From Bryobacter sp. CoA8 C33 (GTDB lineage Bacteria > Acidobacteriota > Terriglobia > Bryobacterales > Bryobacteraceae): a stretch of DNA of 64,000 nucleotides. Positions 36,201 through 45,673 of this stretch are shown here, one piece after another. Position numbers and translations under genes: made by a program. The DNA is taken from contig JAINDK010000054.1 in NCBI GenBank assembly GCA_019931185.1, forward strand, positions 1 through 64,000, given 5' to 3'. The stretch's first letter is position 1. Every line of letters begins with the position of its first letter. The notes beneath the pieces are model-generated. The model did no database searches. It saw nothing but the letters and a program-made list of their open reading frames with translations, and was not told where the DNA came from.

Positions 36201-36506
36201 CGAAACCTTGCTGATCACGCGTCCATCCCCGGTCAGAAACGCCTCCCGCGAATGTGACTGTATGTCAATAAAACCTGGCGCCAGCACCAGCTTGCCCTGC
36301 CCATCCACCCTCTGCTCCGCCGCCGCCCCAGCCAGCATCCCCCGCGGCGTAATCCGCGCAATCCGGTCTCGCGTAACGGCCAGATCGCCGTAATACCAAG
36401 GGGACCCGGTACCGTCGACGATACGCGCATTGGTAATCACGAGATCATAACGAGGCGCTTGTGCGCCAACAAAACCGGCGATGAAGAGAAGAAAAAGACC
36501 GCGCAT
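33267..36506 (-). CDS. Tandem-fused double N-acyl-D-amino-acid deacylase (amidohydrolase)
   Basis: A 1079-residue exported protein containing two complete D-aminoacylase-like amidohydrolases in one frame. Copy 1 (about 20-545) begins YDLVITNARIVDGTGSPWYY; copy 2 (about 553-1079) begins YDIIYKNARLIDGTGAGWYS. Each has APGFIDIQSHSREA / SPGFIDIQSHSREA, EIYHLKAAG, and a TDAGG Asp near the end, and both end HTGAKPG...RGPGY. The first metal His of the usual HxH reads Gln (QSH) in both. Only the first copy has a signal peptide (MRGLFLLFIAGFVGAQ). Normal members are about 480-550 residues, so this is an unusual in-frame duplication. Confidence 0.88.
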   Translation of the reverse strand: MRGLFLLFIAGFVGAQAPRYDLVITNARIVDGTGSPWYYGDLAVTRDRIARITPRGMLAGAAAEQRVDGQGKLVLAPGFIDIQSHSREAFLTGDGRVISKVSQGFTTEILGEGASNAPASEKSATEADARFIGPHGFDRWLKAIQERGVSVNFGSYAGQGTIRAYAKGMAAGKATAEEIAEMQGAMKEAMEDGAFGLASALIYPPGSYSDTEELIAVAKVMAAYGGTYITHMRSEADDLFPAFEETVRIGKEAGVPVEIYHLKAAGKRNWGKAGELLTSIHNARKQGVDLQANMYPYTAGSTGLSSCLPPWSAADGKLYENINNPEVREKMREEMLRERTSWENLCNASTPEGVLVLGVMKPENKQYAGKYLSEIAASMGVSWTEAVFRLLGSEKQRISTVYFMMSDSNVEAMMREPWMKFGTDAGGVDPENPRGLVHPRSYGTATRILGYYVREKKVLTLEEAVRKLTSATALRLQILDRGLLRPGFHADLVLFDADTVGSTASYTEPHQVSSGIHSVYVNGVAVWREGRHTGAKPGAIVRGPGYGRGANQAYDIIYKNARLIDGTGAGWYSGDLAVKSGRIAAMTPPGLLNGASARQSFDLKGLALSPGFIDIQSHSREALTRGDGRLVSKITQGITSEIMGEGWSNAPANEKTGDQADSNFSGPHSFDRWLRTMAGRGASANFGSFVGAGTIRAYGKGFAMGEPSAAELGRMAGALSEAMGDGAFGLASALIYPPGSYASTAELTALARAMAPWGGTYISHVRSEADKLLESIEEAASIGRNGGVAAEIYHLKAAGRKNWQLMPAAIQRIQNLRDAGVDIQANMYPYEASGTALTAMLPDWSAADGKLWANLDNKEMREKIMAEMLRDNKGRDPDLVQPIGLKKPENQRFKGMRLNRIAEDMKLPWPETVIALLRSERQTISTIYFTINESNIATQLKQPWIKISTDAGGADPEAKNGPTHPRTYGTYPRVLGYYSRELKAIPLEDAVFKMTGAVATRLHLQERGLLRPGMAADLVVFDPATVKDEATFEDPHRLSTGISQVVVNGEIVVLNGKHTGAKPGKILRGPGYRYESVTR

Positions 36507-36531
36507 ACGAAAAGTGTATACGCCCGCCCGT

Positions 36532-38291
36532 TCAATTCACGAACACCGTGGGGATCACGAACACCGTAACGGGGGCGCTGGGAAAACCATCGCCGCTGGT
36601 TAACACCAACCTGTGCGCTCCCGCTCGCAGATTACTCGGCACGATTGCGTTCACTTGGTAGAGACCAATAAATCCCGGCGTCAATCCCGCGAAAAGCACG
36701 TTCGCATTTTGCCCGCCAATCTCTACGCTCACCGCCTGTAGCGTCGGGCTCAATTGATTCGGATCCGTGCCCGCGGGCACCCCTGGATTCGGTGCGTTTC
36801 TCACCGGACCCAGGCCCGTCGCGTAGATGACAATGACGCTGTCAACCGGAGCCGGCGCCGATGCCGCATTGATCGTTGCGTTTTGGTTCACAATCACTCC
36901 AGCCCCGTTGGCCTGCTGAAAGATTCCCGGGACAGCTGAAACCACATCGACACGCACCGGTGTCCCCGCTATGTTATCTCTCACCACGCGCAGTACCGCG
37001 TTCTGCACCGGTTGGTAGTTGTGCGGCAACATCGCGTTGATCTGGTTTGGGCTTACAAAGAATAGTGGCAATCGCTGATTGTTGATCTCCAACCGGACTC
37101 CAGCAAGGTTGTCTGGAATCGGCGTCGAGGTCACTGCCGTTGTCGTACCCGCCAGGTTCAGTCCGAAAACACTAAAGATCCCCCCAGGACTCAAGACACC
37201 TGGCAGGAAGCTTGCCGCATTCACCACGCCAGCCCGCAGCACAATCGGCACATTCCTACCCACGGCAAGAATGACCCCCACCTCCTGCGGCGCGAGTGTG
37301 CCTTGGCCCGCCGCTGGGCTAATTCGGATTGTTCCGACATACCCTCCCGGTGTCAGATTCTCCGTCGTGGCATCCACGGTAATCACCGCCGGTGTCTGTC
37401 CGGATTGCGGTGACGCAAACAGCCAGTTGGGAATCAATGCCGACCCAACAGAAGAAGTCACGCTGTAGCGCACACTCCCCTGATTGGTAGCCAGCGTGAT
37501 GCGCTGCAGTGCGGGTTTATTCTCCGGCTGATCCGTACTGAATAGCAGCGCATCGGGTTCAATGGTCAAAGTGGATGCCACGCCTCCGGCGCGCACCTCA
37601 AGCACAATCCGGCCCGGTATCTCCGAGTTCAATCGCCGCCGGATGAGCCCATTCGCGTTCGAATCGAGAAACGCCTGCGACAAACCCGAACCCGGCAACT
37701 CAAAATTCGCCTCCGCTTGCACCGTTGAGCCATTGGAATAACCGGCTCGCGCCGCATATCCACCTGTACCCCCGGCCCCGCCGGATGCCTCCCCTGACTC
37801 CCATTGAATCCTTTCGTAGTTGAACTCGATATCGAAGTTTCCCGGCGCCGTATCTGAACGATCTATCAGCACAAGTTGGAAGGAATTGAGCTTATCGTCG
37901 CGCCTGCGAAAGTAACCAACATTACGCCAGTTTGCGGCAAAAGCAGGCCGTCCATTCACGACACCGCGACCATAAGTTACGGGCGAGGATCGCACTCCTG
38001 TCGTATCCACATCCGCCCAGAAAGGGGCAATGATCGTACGCCCCGTCTCGCTCAACCGCCGCGGCGTGTAGCCTGGAAGCGGCTCATCGAACGTGACATT
38101 GCCGTTGTTGTTCACATACAACGTATTCTGCACACGTCCAAAAAATTGATCTGAAATCCAAGCGCATAAGCGCTTGAGGAACCATCATCGTTGCGCTCTA
38201 GTTGGTTCTGATTAAAACTTGCTTGATTACGGATTGCCTGAGCGTATAGGCAGGTCGACAGCAACGGCAACAACAGGATGCGAGCTGGCAT
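36532..38291 (-). CDS. Secreted NIDO-domain protein with Solibacter-type C-terminal domain, frameshifted
   Basis: Two frames together make one protein of about 585 residues. The 5' part (38291 to about 38145) gives a signal peptide (MPARILLLPLLSTCLYAQ) and the start of a NIDO domain ending GFQINF. The 3' part (from about 38140) continues with GRVQNTLYVNNNGNVTFDEP, an APFWADVDT NIDO core, a BACON/Ig-like middle, and the Solibacter-type C-terminal domain (VVNAASFLPGVLSPGGIFSV, NQINAMLPHNY, GLGPV). One extra T in the six-T run at 38140-38145 would restore a continuous frame. Without it the product is split. It may be a real frameshift, a slippery site or a sequence error. Such domains occur on acidobacterial extracellular proteins. 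Confidence 0.8.
38140..38145 (-). other. Frameshift site in a six-T homopolymer
   Basis: On the coding strand six T residues follow GATCAA. Reading with seven T gives INFFGRVQNT, which joins both halves of the NIDO domain. Reading with six T leads to stops after INFLDVCRIRCM. It is therefore the point of frame loss. Confidence 0.75.
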
Positions 38292-38301
38292 GCCCCTCAT
38301 T

Positions 38302-39582
38302 CTAACTACGTCGTCGGAGCCTGAGGGGCAGCCCATTCCTCGGCCGCAACGTCAGCAAGGCCTGCGCCTCCACTGCTCCCCCCTCATCCCGCTCCAGCCG
38401 CCAGCGCTGCGCCATCGTCGCCAGACACAACACTCCCTCCATCCACGCAAACCGCTCCCCGATGCACAGCCGCGCACCCGCGCCAAACGGCAGATAAGCA
38501 AACCGGTGCTCCGGCGGCGGCCGCAGCGGATCAAATCGCTCCGGATCCGCAAACAACTCCGGCCGCCGGTGCAGCACCGCCATCGACACCAGCAGCACCG
38601 CCCCTCGCTCCAGCCTCAATCCGCTCAATTCCACCGGCGCCAGCGCCCGCCGTCCTAGAATCCAAACCGGCGGATACATCCGCAACGATTCTCGAAACAC
38701 TGCGCTTGTGAACGGCAGACGCCCCACATCCTCCCCCGTTGCCGGCCGCTTTCCCAGCACCCAGTCCACCTCGCGCTCGAGCAGTTCCCGTTGCTCCGGG
38801 TGCAGCGAGAGCAGGTGCAGCGTCCAAGCAAGGGCATTGGCCGTAGTGTCATGCCCGGCCACAAACATCGTCATCAATTCATCGCGCAATTGAAGATTCG
38901 GCATTCCTTCGCCCGTCTCGCCATCCCGCGCATTCATCAACATACCCAGCAGATCCTCGGCCACCCCCGGCGCCCGCCGCCGCTCCTCAATCAATCCGTA
39001 AATGATCGCGTCCAGTGTTTCGAGCGCCCGCCGGTAGCGCCGCCGCACTGGCGTCGGCATCCCCACCAGCAGTTTTCCCCATGGCATCACCAGATGATTC
39101 AAGGTCTCGATCACCGTGTTCAAAGAGGCGCTAATCTGTTCGGCTTGCTCATTGGTTTGCGTCGAAAACAAGGTTCGCGACACAATATCGAGTGCCAATA
39201 CCCCCATCTCGTGGGCGGCATCAACCGTCATCCCCTCCTGCCAACCCCCGGTCAGCCGCTCGGTCGCCTCCACCATTTCCGACGCGTAACCCGCTAATTT
39301 TTCCCGGTGAAACGCCGGCTGCGCCAGCCGCCTTTGCCGCAAATGCAGCGGCTCCTCGCTCGTCAGTAGTCCTTCCCCAAACAATCCCCGCGTCCGGTCG
39401 ATCCGCGGAAATTTCTCAAACGAAGACGCCTTCCGCACCAGTGCTTCCTCGATCCGCCCCGGATCGTTCAACAAATAAAACACCTGCGGGCCAAACTTGA
39501 TCCGCGCCAAAGGTCCCTGTGAATCCGCCATTTCCCGGAAAAATCCCACCGGATCCCGAAACAATCGAACTGGATTCATCAT
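38302..39582 (-). CDS. Cytochrome P450
   Basis: A P450 of about 426 residues. Visible motifs are the I-helix oxygen-binding AGHDTTANA, the K-helix ExxR in ESLRMYPP, PERF in FADPERFDPLRPP, and the heme Cys in LPFGAGARLCIGERFAWMEG. It is a soluble bacterial-type monooxygenase without a membrane anchor, ending LRPRNGLPLRLRRRS. The substrate cannot be inferred and no ferredoxin partner is adjacent. The start is ambiguous: ATG at 39582 or 39579, or a GTG at 39609; none has a clear ribosome-binding site. It ends 10 bp before the NIDO gene start. Confidence 0.93.
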   Translation of the reverse strand: MMNPVRLFRDPVGFFREMADSQGPLARIKFGPQVFYLLNDPGRIEEALVRKASSFEKFPRIDRTRGLFGEGLLTSEEPLHLRQRRLAQPAFHREKLAGYASEMVEATERLTGGWQEGMTVDAAHEMGVLALDIVSRTLFSTQTNEQAEQISASLNTVIETLNHLVMPWGKLLVGMPTPVRRRYRRALETLDAIIYGLIEERRRAPGVAEDLLGMLMNARDGETGEGMPNLQLRDELMTMFVAGHDTTANALAWTLHLLSLHPEQRELLEREVDWVLGKRPATGEDVGRLPFTSAVFRESLRMYPPVWILGRRALAPVELSGLRLERGAVLLVSMAVLHRRPELFADPERFDPLRPPPEHRFAYLPFGAGARLCIGERFAWMEGVLCLATMAQRWRLERDEGGAVEAQALLTLRPRNGLPLRLRRRS

Positions 39583-39742
39583 CGTTAATCGCTTATGATG
39601 TTCGAACACTGTTTCCGACTCAATTCCCGTTCGACAATTTGTTTCCCGGCGGGATAAATGTTAACCTCGACGTAATTCGCGTTAGTACAGATCTCCGTCT
39701 TGCTCTGTACGAATCACCATAAGAACAACACCAGGGGGTTTT

Positions 39743-42700
39743 GTGAAAACGAAACGACTATTTTTGCTTTTTCTTTGCCTTTCGGCGCTCTTTTCCTCCC
39801 TTGCCTTTGGTCAAACTTTCCGCGGCTCCATCGCCGGCTCCGTATTGGATAACTCCGGTGGGGCGATCCCGGCCGCCAAAGTGCAAGCCCTCAGCAAAAC
39901 GACCGGCCTCAGCTTCGACACCGTCACCAATGATGCCGGCGACTTCAGCCTGCCCAATCTGCCGCTCGGCTTCTACGACGTCACCGTCTCCAAGGACGGT
40001 TTCCAGGCCCAAAAAATTGCTTCCGTCGAAGTGGCCGTTTCGCGTACTACTAACATCAGTGCCAAACTCGGCGTCGCCCAACAGGCAACGCTCATCGAAA
40101 TCTCCGCCGCTGCCGCCTCCATCGAAACCACTTCCTCGACGCTTGCCAGCGTCGTCGGCCCGCGCGCCGTGCAGGATCTGCCGATGAACGGCCGCGACTT
40201 CCGCCAGATGCTCAAGCTCAATCCCGGCGTCAGCCCTGCTTCGAGCTCTGTCAACGGCATGCGCACCTCCGGCAACAACTACCAGATTGACGGCGCCGAC
40301 AACAACGACGCTTTCCACAACACCTCCGCCGTAAACCAGGGCGGCGTCTCCGGTATCGCCGGCACTCTCCTGCCCGTTGAAGCCATCGACCAGTTCTCCG
40401 TTGTCACCAACTCCACGGCTGACTTCGGCCGCAACGGCGGATCGAACGTCAACCTCGTCATCAAGTCCGGCACAAACGACCTCCACGGCTCCGCTTACTA
40501 CTTCAATCGCAACGAAGCGCTTTCTGCTTTCACCCCCTTCCAGAACCCCGCCACCGACAAAAAGCGCGTCATGCGCAACGATCAATGGGGCTTCTCCCTC
40601 GGCGGTCCCGTCCTCAAGAACAAGCTCTTCTACTTCACTACCTTCGAAGGGCAAAAGGCCATCGCCAACCTCTCCCTGCGCACCACGCATCCTTCCACTG
40701 CTTGGGTCAATGATGCTCGTGCCGTACTCGCTCGCTATGGCGTCTCTGTGAGTCCGGTTGCCGTCAACCTGCTCAACTTCTGGCCTTCCCGCTACAATGC
40801 CTTGCCCAACACGATCAACAATCTCGTCGCCGGCGACCGCAACGATTACGATTCCTACAACGGCATCGGCAAGATCGATTACGCCGTGGGCAAGCACAAT
40901 ATGTCCTTCCGCTACTTCGGCGGCACCGGTGCCCAGACGGCCGAAGCCGGCGTCCCCTACCGCGAGTTCTTCCAGGTGGCCCCCAGTCGCATGCATAACG
41001 TTGCCATCAACGTCACCAGCACCCTTTCCCCGCGCTTGGTCAGCCAACTCCTGCTCGGCACCAATTACTTCCTCCAGGTCTTCAACGACGCCGACACCAG
41101 CTACAATCCGATTGCCGCGGGCTTGAATACCGGCGTGCCCCAAAACGGCAGCCTCGGTGGCTCCCCCGCGCTGCGCATCTCCAACTTTGCCGGCGTCAGC
41201 GCCACCCAGCCTCTGGGCCGCATTGATACCACGGGCCACATCACCGAAAATCTCTCCTATACCGCTGGCCGCCACCAGTTGAAGTTTGGTGGCGAATACC
41301 GCCGGGCCAATTTCGACATCTTCTATGACACCAACAAGCGCGGCACCTTCAACTGGGACGGCACCCGCGGCCCCTGGGCCCAGGACGCCGGCGTCAGTGC
41401 TCCCTTGCGCTCGCTGGCCGACTTCATGGCCGGCTACATCACCAACACCAACGGCGCCACGATCGTGCGCGGCCAACTGCAGCGCGATTACCGCCAAAAC
41501 ACCTTTGATTGGTGGATGCATGACAACTGGCAGGTCAACCAGAAGTTGAACCTTAACTTCGGCGTCCGCTGGAGCTACGTCGGCCCGCTTTACGACATCG
41601 ACAACAGCATCACCTCCTTTGTCCAAGGTCGCGGTTTTGTTAACGTCGGCAAGGAAAATCCCATGTGGCCGAAAGATTGGAATAACTTTGCTCCCCGCTT
41701 CGGCTTTGCTTACAATTGGCGTCCCAAAACCGTGATCCGCGGCAGCTATGGCTTCTTCTACGACGTTCCGCCACTCAACTTCATCGTCGCCAACACCGGT
41801 ATGCCCAACGGCGGCTCGGCCGGCGTCCATGCCAATCCCGCCGGTCCCGATCCGGTCTTCACGCAGACCCGTAACGGTATCAATATCGTGGCCGGCCAGG
41901 CCATCTTCCCCGACGGCGTAACCCCCACCAATGTCGGCGCCTTCGGCGTCAGCCCCGACTTCCGCACTCCCTACGTGCAGAACTTCAACCTCAACATCCA
42001 GCAGCAACTCAACTCCAATACCGTCCTGCAGGTCGGCTATGTTGGCAGCACTGGGCGGAAGCTATCGCTCCTGCGCAGCATCAACCCCACGCTCGGCCTG
42101 AATCAGCCTCGCCTGCTTGCCCAACAGTTCCCCACCCTCGGCAGCATCAACATTCTCGAAACAATCGCGAATTCCAACTACAATTCGCTCCAGACTCAGT
42201 TGCGCATGACCCGCTGGAAGAACTTCACGGCCACCGCCAACTACACTTTCGCCAAGTCTCTCGACAATGGCTCGAACGTTCGTAACTCCCTGCCCGCCAA
42301 TAGCGACAACTTGCGCCGCGAATACGGGCCGTCGAACTTCGATATCCAGCAGGTCTTCACTGGCTTCGTCAGCTACGAAGTGCCCACCTTCACCAGCCGC
42401 GCTTCCCGCCTGACCAAAGGCTGGCAGTTGAATGCCCTGATCACCGGACACACCGGCGAACCGCTCGACTTCGCTGCCGGCACCAACCGCAGCGGCACAT
42501 TGAACAACCGCGACCGCGTTGACGTTCTCGGCGGCAACTGGGCCAACGGTGTTCCCGCTCGCGCTACCGCCTTCTCGGCCGTGCCTTGGTTTAATCCCTG
42601 CTTCCTCGATGCCGCCGGCGTCCGCAACGCGGCCACCTGCGGTTCCGGTGGCACCCCCGCCTTCCAGGTGCCCGCCATTGGCACCTTCGGCAACATCGGC

Positions 42701-42967
42701 CGTAACATCCTCCGCGGCCCGGGCTTCGGCGCCGTCGACTTCTCCATCTTCAAGGAGACTCCCCTCTTCCGTGAGCGGATTCGTTCGCAGTTCCGCTTGG
42801 AGATTTTCAATATCTTCAACCGCGCCAACTACGCCAATCCCGGCACGAACATCAACTCTGCTTCGAACTTCGGTCTGATCACCAATACCCGCAACGGCGC
42901 CTCGGCTCCGGGCATCGGCTTCGGCGAGCCCCGCAATATCCAACTCGCCCTGAAGATCCTCTGGTAA
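39743..42967 (+). CDS. Oar-like TonB-dependent receptor with carboxypeptidase-regulatory domain
   Basis: A 1074-residue outer-membrane beta-barrel. The GTG start has a GGGGG Shine-Dalgarno. A signal peptide (LFLLFLCLSALFSSLAFG) precedes a carboxypeptidase-regulatory Ig-like domain (about 25-115; GSIAGSVLDNSGGAIPAAKV, NDAGDFSLPNLPLGFYDVTV), a plug-like region (GPRAVQDLPMNGRDFRQMLK, NNYQIDGADNND) and a long barrel ending LALKILW. This is the acidobacterial Oar/TonB-dependent receptor type with expected length. It is the first gene of a plus-strand cluster with an M19 dipeptidase 7 bp downstream, suggesting peptide import. Confidence 0.93.
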   Translation: MKTKRLFLLFLCLSALFSSLAFGQTFRGSIAGSVLDNSGGAIPAAKVQALSKTTGLSFDTVTNDAGDFSLPNLPLGFYDVTVSKDGFQAQKIASVEVAVSRTTNISAKLGVAQQATLIEISAAAASIETTSSTLASVVGPRAVQDLPMNGRDFRQMLKLNPGVSPASSSVNGMRTSGNNYQIDGADNNDAFHNTSAVNQGGVSGIAGTLLPVEAIDQFSVVTNSTADFGRNGGSNVNLVIKSGTNDLHGSAYYFNRNEALSAFTPFQNPATDKKRVMRNDQWGFSLGGPVLKNKLFYFTTFEGQKAIANLSLRTTHPSTAWVNDARAVLARYGVSVSPVAVNLLNFWPSRYNALPNTINNLVAGDRNDYDSYNGIGKIDYAVGKHNMSFRYFGGTGAQTAEAGVPYREFFQVAPSRMHNVAINVTSTLSPRLVSQLLLGTNYFLQVFNDADTSYNPIAAGLNTGVPQNGSLGGSPALRISNFAGVSATQPLGRIDTTGHITENLSYTAGRHQLKFGGEYRRANFDIFYDTNKRGTFNWDGTRGPWAQDAGVSAPLRSLADFMAGYITNTNGATIVRGQLQRDYRQNTFDWWMHDNWQVNQKLNLNFGVRWSYVGPLYDIDNSITSFVQGRGFVNVGKENPMWPKDWNNFAPRFGFAYNWRPKTVIRGSYGFFYDVPPLNFIVANTGMPNGGSAGVHANPAGPDPVFTQTRNGINIVAGQAIFPDGVTPTNVGAFGVSPDFRTPYVQNFNLNIQQQLNSNTVLQVGYVGSTGRKLSLLRSINPTLGLNQPRLLAQQFPTLGSINILETIANSNYNSLQTQLRMTRWKNFTATANYTFAKSLDNGSNVRNSLPANSDNLRREYGPSNFDIQQVFTGFVSYEVPTFTSRASRLTKGWQLNALITGHTGEPLDFAAGTNRSGTLNNRDRVDVLGGNWANGVPARATAFSAVPWFNPCFLDAAGVRNAATCGSGGTPAFQVPAIGTFGNIGRNILRGPGFGAVDFSIFKETPLFRERIRSQFRLEIFNIFNRANYANPGTNINSASNFGLITNTRNGASAPGIGFGEPRNIQLALKILW

Positions 42968-42974
42968 TCCAAAC

Positions 42975-44207
42975 ATGAAGATCCAATCGATCACCGGGAG
43001 CCTGTCAGCCATCGCGCTGGCAGGCTCCTGCCTGCTTTTGACCGGCCAGACGAAGAAATCCTGGACCGACGCCGAAGTCCTCAAGATCCACAAGGATTCC
43101 TATCTGGTCGACTTGCACAATGACGTTCCCATGGTCACCGTCAACGGAAAGGATTTTTCCCTCCGTGGCGCCGGCCAGCACACAGACGCCGTGCGCATGA
43201 AGGAAGGCGCCATGGGCGGGCAGTTCTTTGCCGCCTTCGTTCCTTCCTCCTACGTCGCCAACAATGGCAGCGCCCATCAGACCCTGCGCCTCATCGATTC
43301 CATCAAGGAAGACATCTGGAAGAAAAACGCGCAGTTTGCCTGGGCCGCCAGCACTTCCGACATTCTTGCCAACAAGAAGGCCGGCAAGATGAGCGCTCTC
43401 ATCGGCATCGAAGGCGGACATGCGATCGAAGACGACGTCCGGCTCCTGCGCCGATTCTACGAACTCGGCGCCCGCTACATGACTCTCACCTGGACCAACA
43501 CCAACAACTGGTGCGACTCCTCCGGCGACATCAACAACCCCAAAGTCAAGCACTGGGGCGGGCTGAACGATCTCGGTAAATCGATCGTTCTCGAGATGAA
43601 CCGCCTCGGCATGCTCGTCGATGTCTCACACATCAGTGACGGCGCCTTCTGGTCTGTTATCGAAACCAGCAAGGCTCCTATCATTGCCAGCCATTCCAGT
43701 TGCCGCGCTTTGTGCGATGCCGGACGCAACCTCACCGACGACATGATCCAGGCTCTAGCGAAGAAGGGCGGCCTCATGGGCATCAACTTCTCCTGCGACT
43801 TCCTCAGCCAGAAAGCCAAGGACGCCAATCCGATGAACCGGCCTGAAGTCGTCAAGGAGCGCGAACGAATCATGGCCGAAGTCAAGGACCAGCAGGAGGC
43901 CCTGAAACAGTTCCGCGCCCTCATGGCCAAGTACCGCGGCCAGACCCCCCGCGCCACTCTTGAGGACGTGGTCGCTCACATCGACCATGTCGTGAAGCTC
44001 GTCGGCGTCGATCACGTTGCCATCGGCAGCGATTTCGATGGCATCGGTTGCACCCCGGACGGTCTGGACGACACCAGCAAATTCCCCAACCTTACTCGCG
44101 CCCTGCTCGAGAAAGGCTACACTCCGCAAATGATCGCCAAGATCTATCATGGCAATCTGATTCGCGTTTTCTCCGCTGTCGAAAAGACCGCGGCCAGCAT
44201 GAAGTAA
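42975..44207 (+). CDS. Membrane dipeptidase (renal dipeptidase, family M19)
   Basis: A 410-residue zinc dipeptidase. A signal peptide (about 1-24) is followed by metal ligands in sequence order: His-x-Asp in [10 protein letters not shown], Glu in [13 protein letters not shown], His in LVDVSHISD and [12 protein letters not shown], and Asp in [11 protein letters not shown]. The family hydrolyses dipeptides including D-containing and beta-lactam-like substrates. Only 7 bp separate it from the TonB-dependent receptor and 4 bp from the ATP-grasp gene, so it should act on the product of the receptor, in the periplasm. Confidence 0.93.
   Translation: MKIQSITGSLSAIALAGSCLLLTGQTKKSWTDAEVLKIHKDSYLVDLHNDVPMVTVNGKDFSLRGAGQHTDAVRMKEGAMGGQFFAAFVPSSYVANNGSAHQTLRLIDSIKEDIWKKNAQFAWAASTSDILANKKAGKMSALIGIEGGHAIEDDVRLLRRFYELGARYMTLTWTNTNNWCDSSGDINNPKVKHWGGLNDLGKSIVLEMNRLGMLVDVSHISDGAFWSVIETSKAPIIASHSSCRALCDAGRNLTDDMIQALAKKGGLMGINFSCDFLSQKAKDANPMNRPEVVKERERIMAEVKDQQEALKQFRALMAKYRGQTPRATLEDVVAHIDHVVKLVGVDHVAIGSDFDGIGCTPDGLDDTSKFPNLTRALLEKGYTPQMIAKIYHGNLIRVFSAVEKTAASMK
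42997..43028 (+). other. Strong hairpin across the M19 signal-peptide codons
   Basis: GGAGCCTGTCAGC and GCTGGCAGGCTCC pair as a 13-bp stem with one G-U and a 6-nt loop, about 20 nt after the dipeptidase ATG. A TTTT lies about 7 nt past the stem. Because it lies in coding sequence it could reduce translation or attenuate transcription after the receptor gene. Coding coincidence (repeated Gly/Ser/Leu/Ala codons) is also possible. Confidence 0.35.
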
Positions 44208-44211
44208 ATCT

Positions 44212-45663
44212 GTGAACCCGCTCAAAGCACCGTTTGACCGATACCAGCTCGATGGCGCTTTCGACGAAATGTTTGATCCCCAGGGGGGAGTACGTTCTCA
44301 CTATGCCCCCCTTTTCGAGATGCTCGAGGATTCCCCGGCCGCCGAACTCCGGCGCGCCAAGCAGGAAAGCGACCTGATCTTCCTCAACCAAGGCATCACC
44401 TTCACCGTCTACGGCCGCGAGGAAGGCACCGAGCGCATCTTCCCCCATGACCTGTTGCCTCGCATCATCACCCGCCGCGAATGGTCCCTCATTGAATCCG
44501 GTCTCATCCAGCGCATTACCGCGTTGAATCTCTTCCTGCGCGACATCTATCACGAGGGCCGTATCCTCGACGACGGTGTCGTTCCCCGCGCTCTCGTCTA
44601 CACCTGCAAGTACTTCCGCCGGCAAATGAAGGGCCTGCACGTGCCCAAGGGTGTCTACATCGCCGTCACCGGAACCGATCTGATTCGCGATCTCGATGGC
44701 CGCTTCATGGTGCTCGAGGACAATCTGCGCGTGCCAAGCGGCGTCAGCTACATGCTCACCGGCCGCCAGGTCATGAAGCGCATCTTTCCCAAGGTCTTCC
44801 GTCAGAGCGGCGTCCTTCCCATCGAAGACTACCCGCAGGCCCTCCTGCAGAGCCTCAATGCTCTCGCCCCCGAGGGCCGCGATGAACCCACCATCGTTCT
44901 GCTCACTCCCGGCGTCTACAACAGCGCTTACTTCGAACACACCTTTCTCGCCCGCCAGATGGGCATCGAGCTCGTCGAAGGCCGCGATCTCATCGTTCAC
45001 GACAACATCGTCTACATGCGCACCACCTCCGGGTTGACTCGCGTCGATGTCATCTACCGCCGCATCGACGATGACTTCATCGACCCCCTTGCTTTCCGCC
45101 ACGACTCCATTCTCGGTGTTCCCGGTCTGTTCAACGCCTACCGCGCCGGCAACGTCACCCTCGCCAACGCGATCGGTACCGGCATCGCCGACGACAAGGC
45201 GCTCTATGCCTACGTCCCGCGGATCATCAAGTATTACCTCGGCGAAGAGCCGGTTCTTCCCAACGTTGAGACCTACATTCTGGCTGAGGACGAGGCCCGC
45301 CAGTACACTCTCGATCACCTCGACAAGATGGTCGTCAAGGCCGTGGGCGAATCGGGCGGCTACGGTATGCTCATCGGTCCGCAGGCCACCCGCGCCGAAC
45401 TCGAACAGTTCCGCCAACTCATTCTCGCTGATCCGCGTAACTACATCTCCCAGCCCACGCTCATGCTCTCCCGCGCCCCCTGCTTGCTCGATGGGCAGTT
45501 TGATTCGCGCCACGTCGATCTTCGTCCTTACATTCTTTATGGAGACAAGATCACCATCGTCCCCGGCGGTTTGACGCGTGTCGCCTTGCGTAAGGGTTCC
45601 CTCGTCGTCAATAGCTCCCAGGGCGGTGGCAGCAAGGATACCTGGGTGGTCGATGAATCTTAG
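44212..45663 (+). CDS. Circularly permuted type 2 ATP-grasp protein
   Basis: A 483-residue protein of the circularly permuted ATP-grasp family (formerly DUF404/DUF407). It starts with a GTG. Characteristic segments are [68 protein letters not shown] and [20 protein letters not shown]. Family members are predicted amide-bond-forming enzymes. It lies in the conserved trio with the alpha-E and transglutaminase genes, each within 10 bp or overlapping. Its 3' end encodes [20 protein letters not shown], typical of the family. Confidence 0.93.
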   Translation: MNPLKAPFDRYQLDGAFDEMFDPQGGVRSHYAPLFEMLEDSPAAELRRAKQESDLIFLNQGITFTVYGREEGTERIFPHDLLPRIITRREWSLIESGLIQRITALNLFLRDIYHEGRILDDGVVPRALVYTCKYFRRQMKGLHVPKGVYIAVTGTDLIRDLDGRFMVLEDNLRVPSGVSYMLTGRQVMKRIFPKVFRQSGVLPIEDYPQALLQSLNALAPEGRDEPTIVLLTPGVYNSAYFEHTFLARQMGIELVEGRDLIVHDNIVYMRTTSGLTRVDVIYRRIDDDFIDPLAFRHDSILGVPGLFNAYRAGNVTLANAIGTGIADDKALYAYVPRIIKYYLGEEPVLPNVETYILAEDEARQYTLDHLDKMVVKAVGESGGYGMLIGPQATRAELEQFRQLILADPRNYISQPTLMLSRAPCLLDGQFDSRHVDLRPYILYGDKITIVPGGLTRVALRKGSLVVNSSQGGGSKDTWVVDES

Positions 45664-45673
45664 AGGAACCGGT

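Noticed and set aside
39758-42007. 749-codon antisense frame over the first TonB-dependent receptor, and a further one (343 codons) at 42062-43093
   Set aside because: Shadow frames of the same kind. They are Gly/Val/Asp-rich with no motif and lie wholly opposite a clear coding gene.
44092-45513. 473-codon antisense frame opposite the ATP-grasp gene
   Set aside because: The composition mirrors the sense gene and no family pattern is seen. The sense-strand ATP-grasp protein is well conserved.
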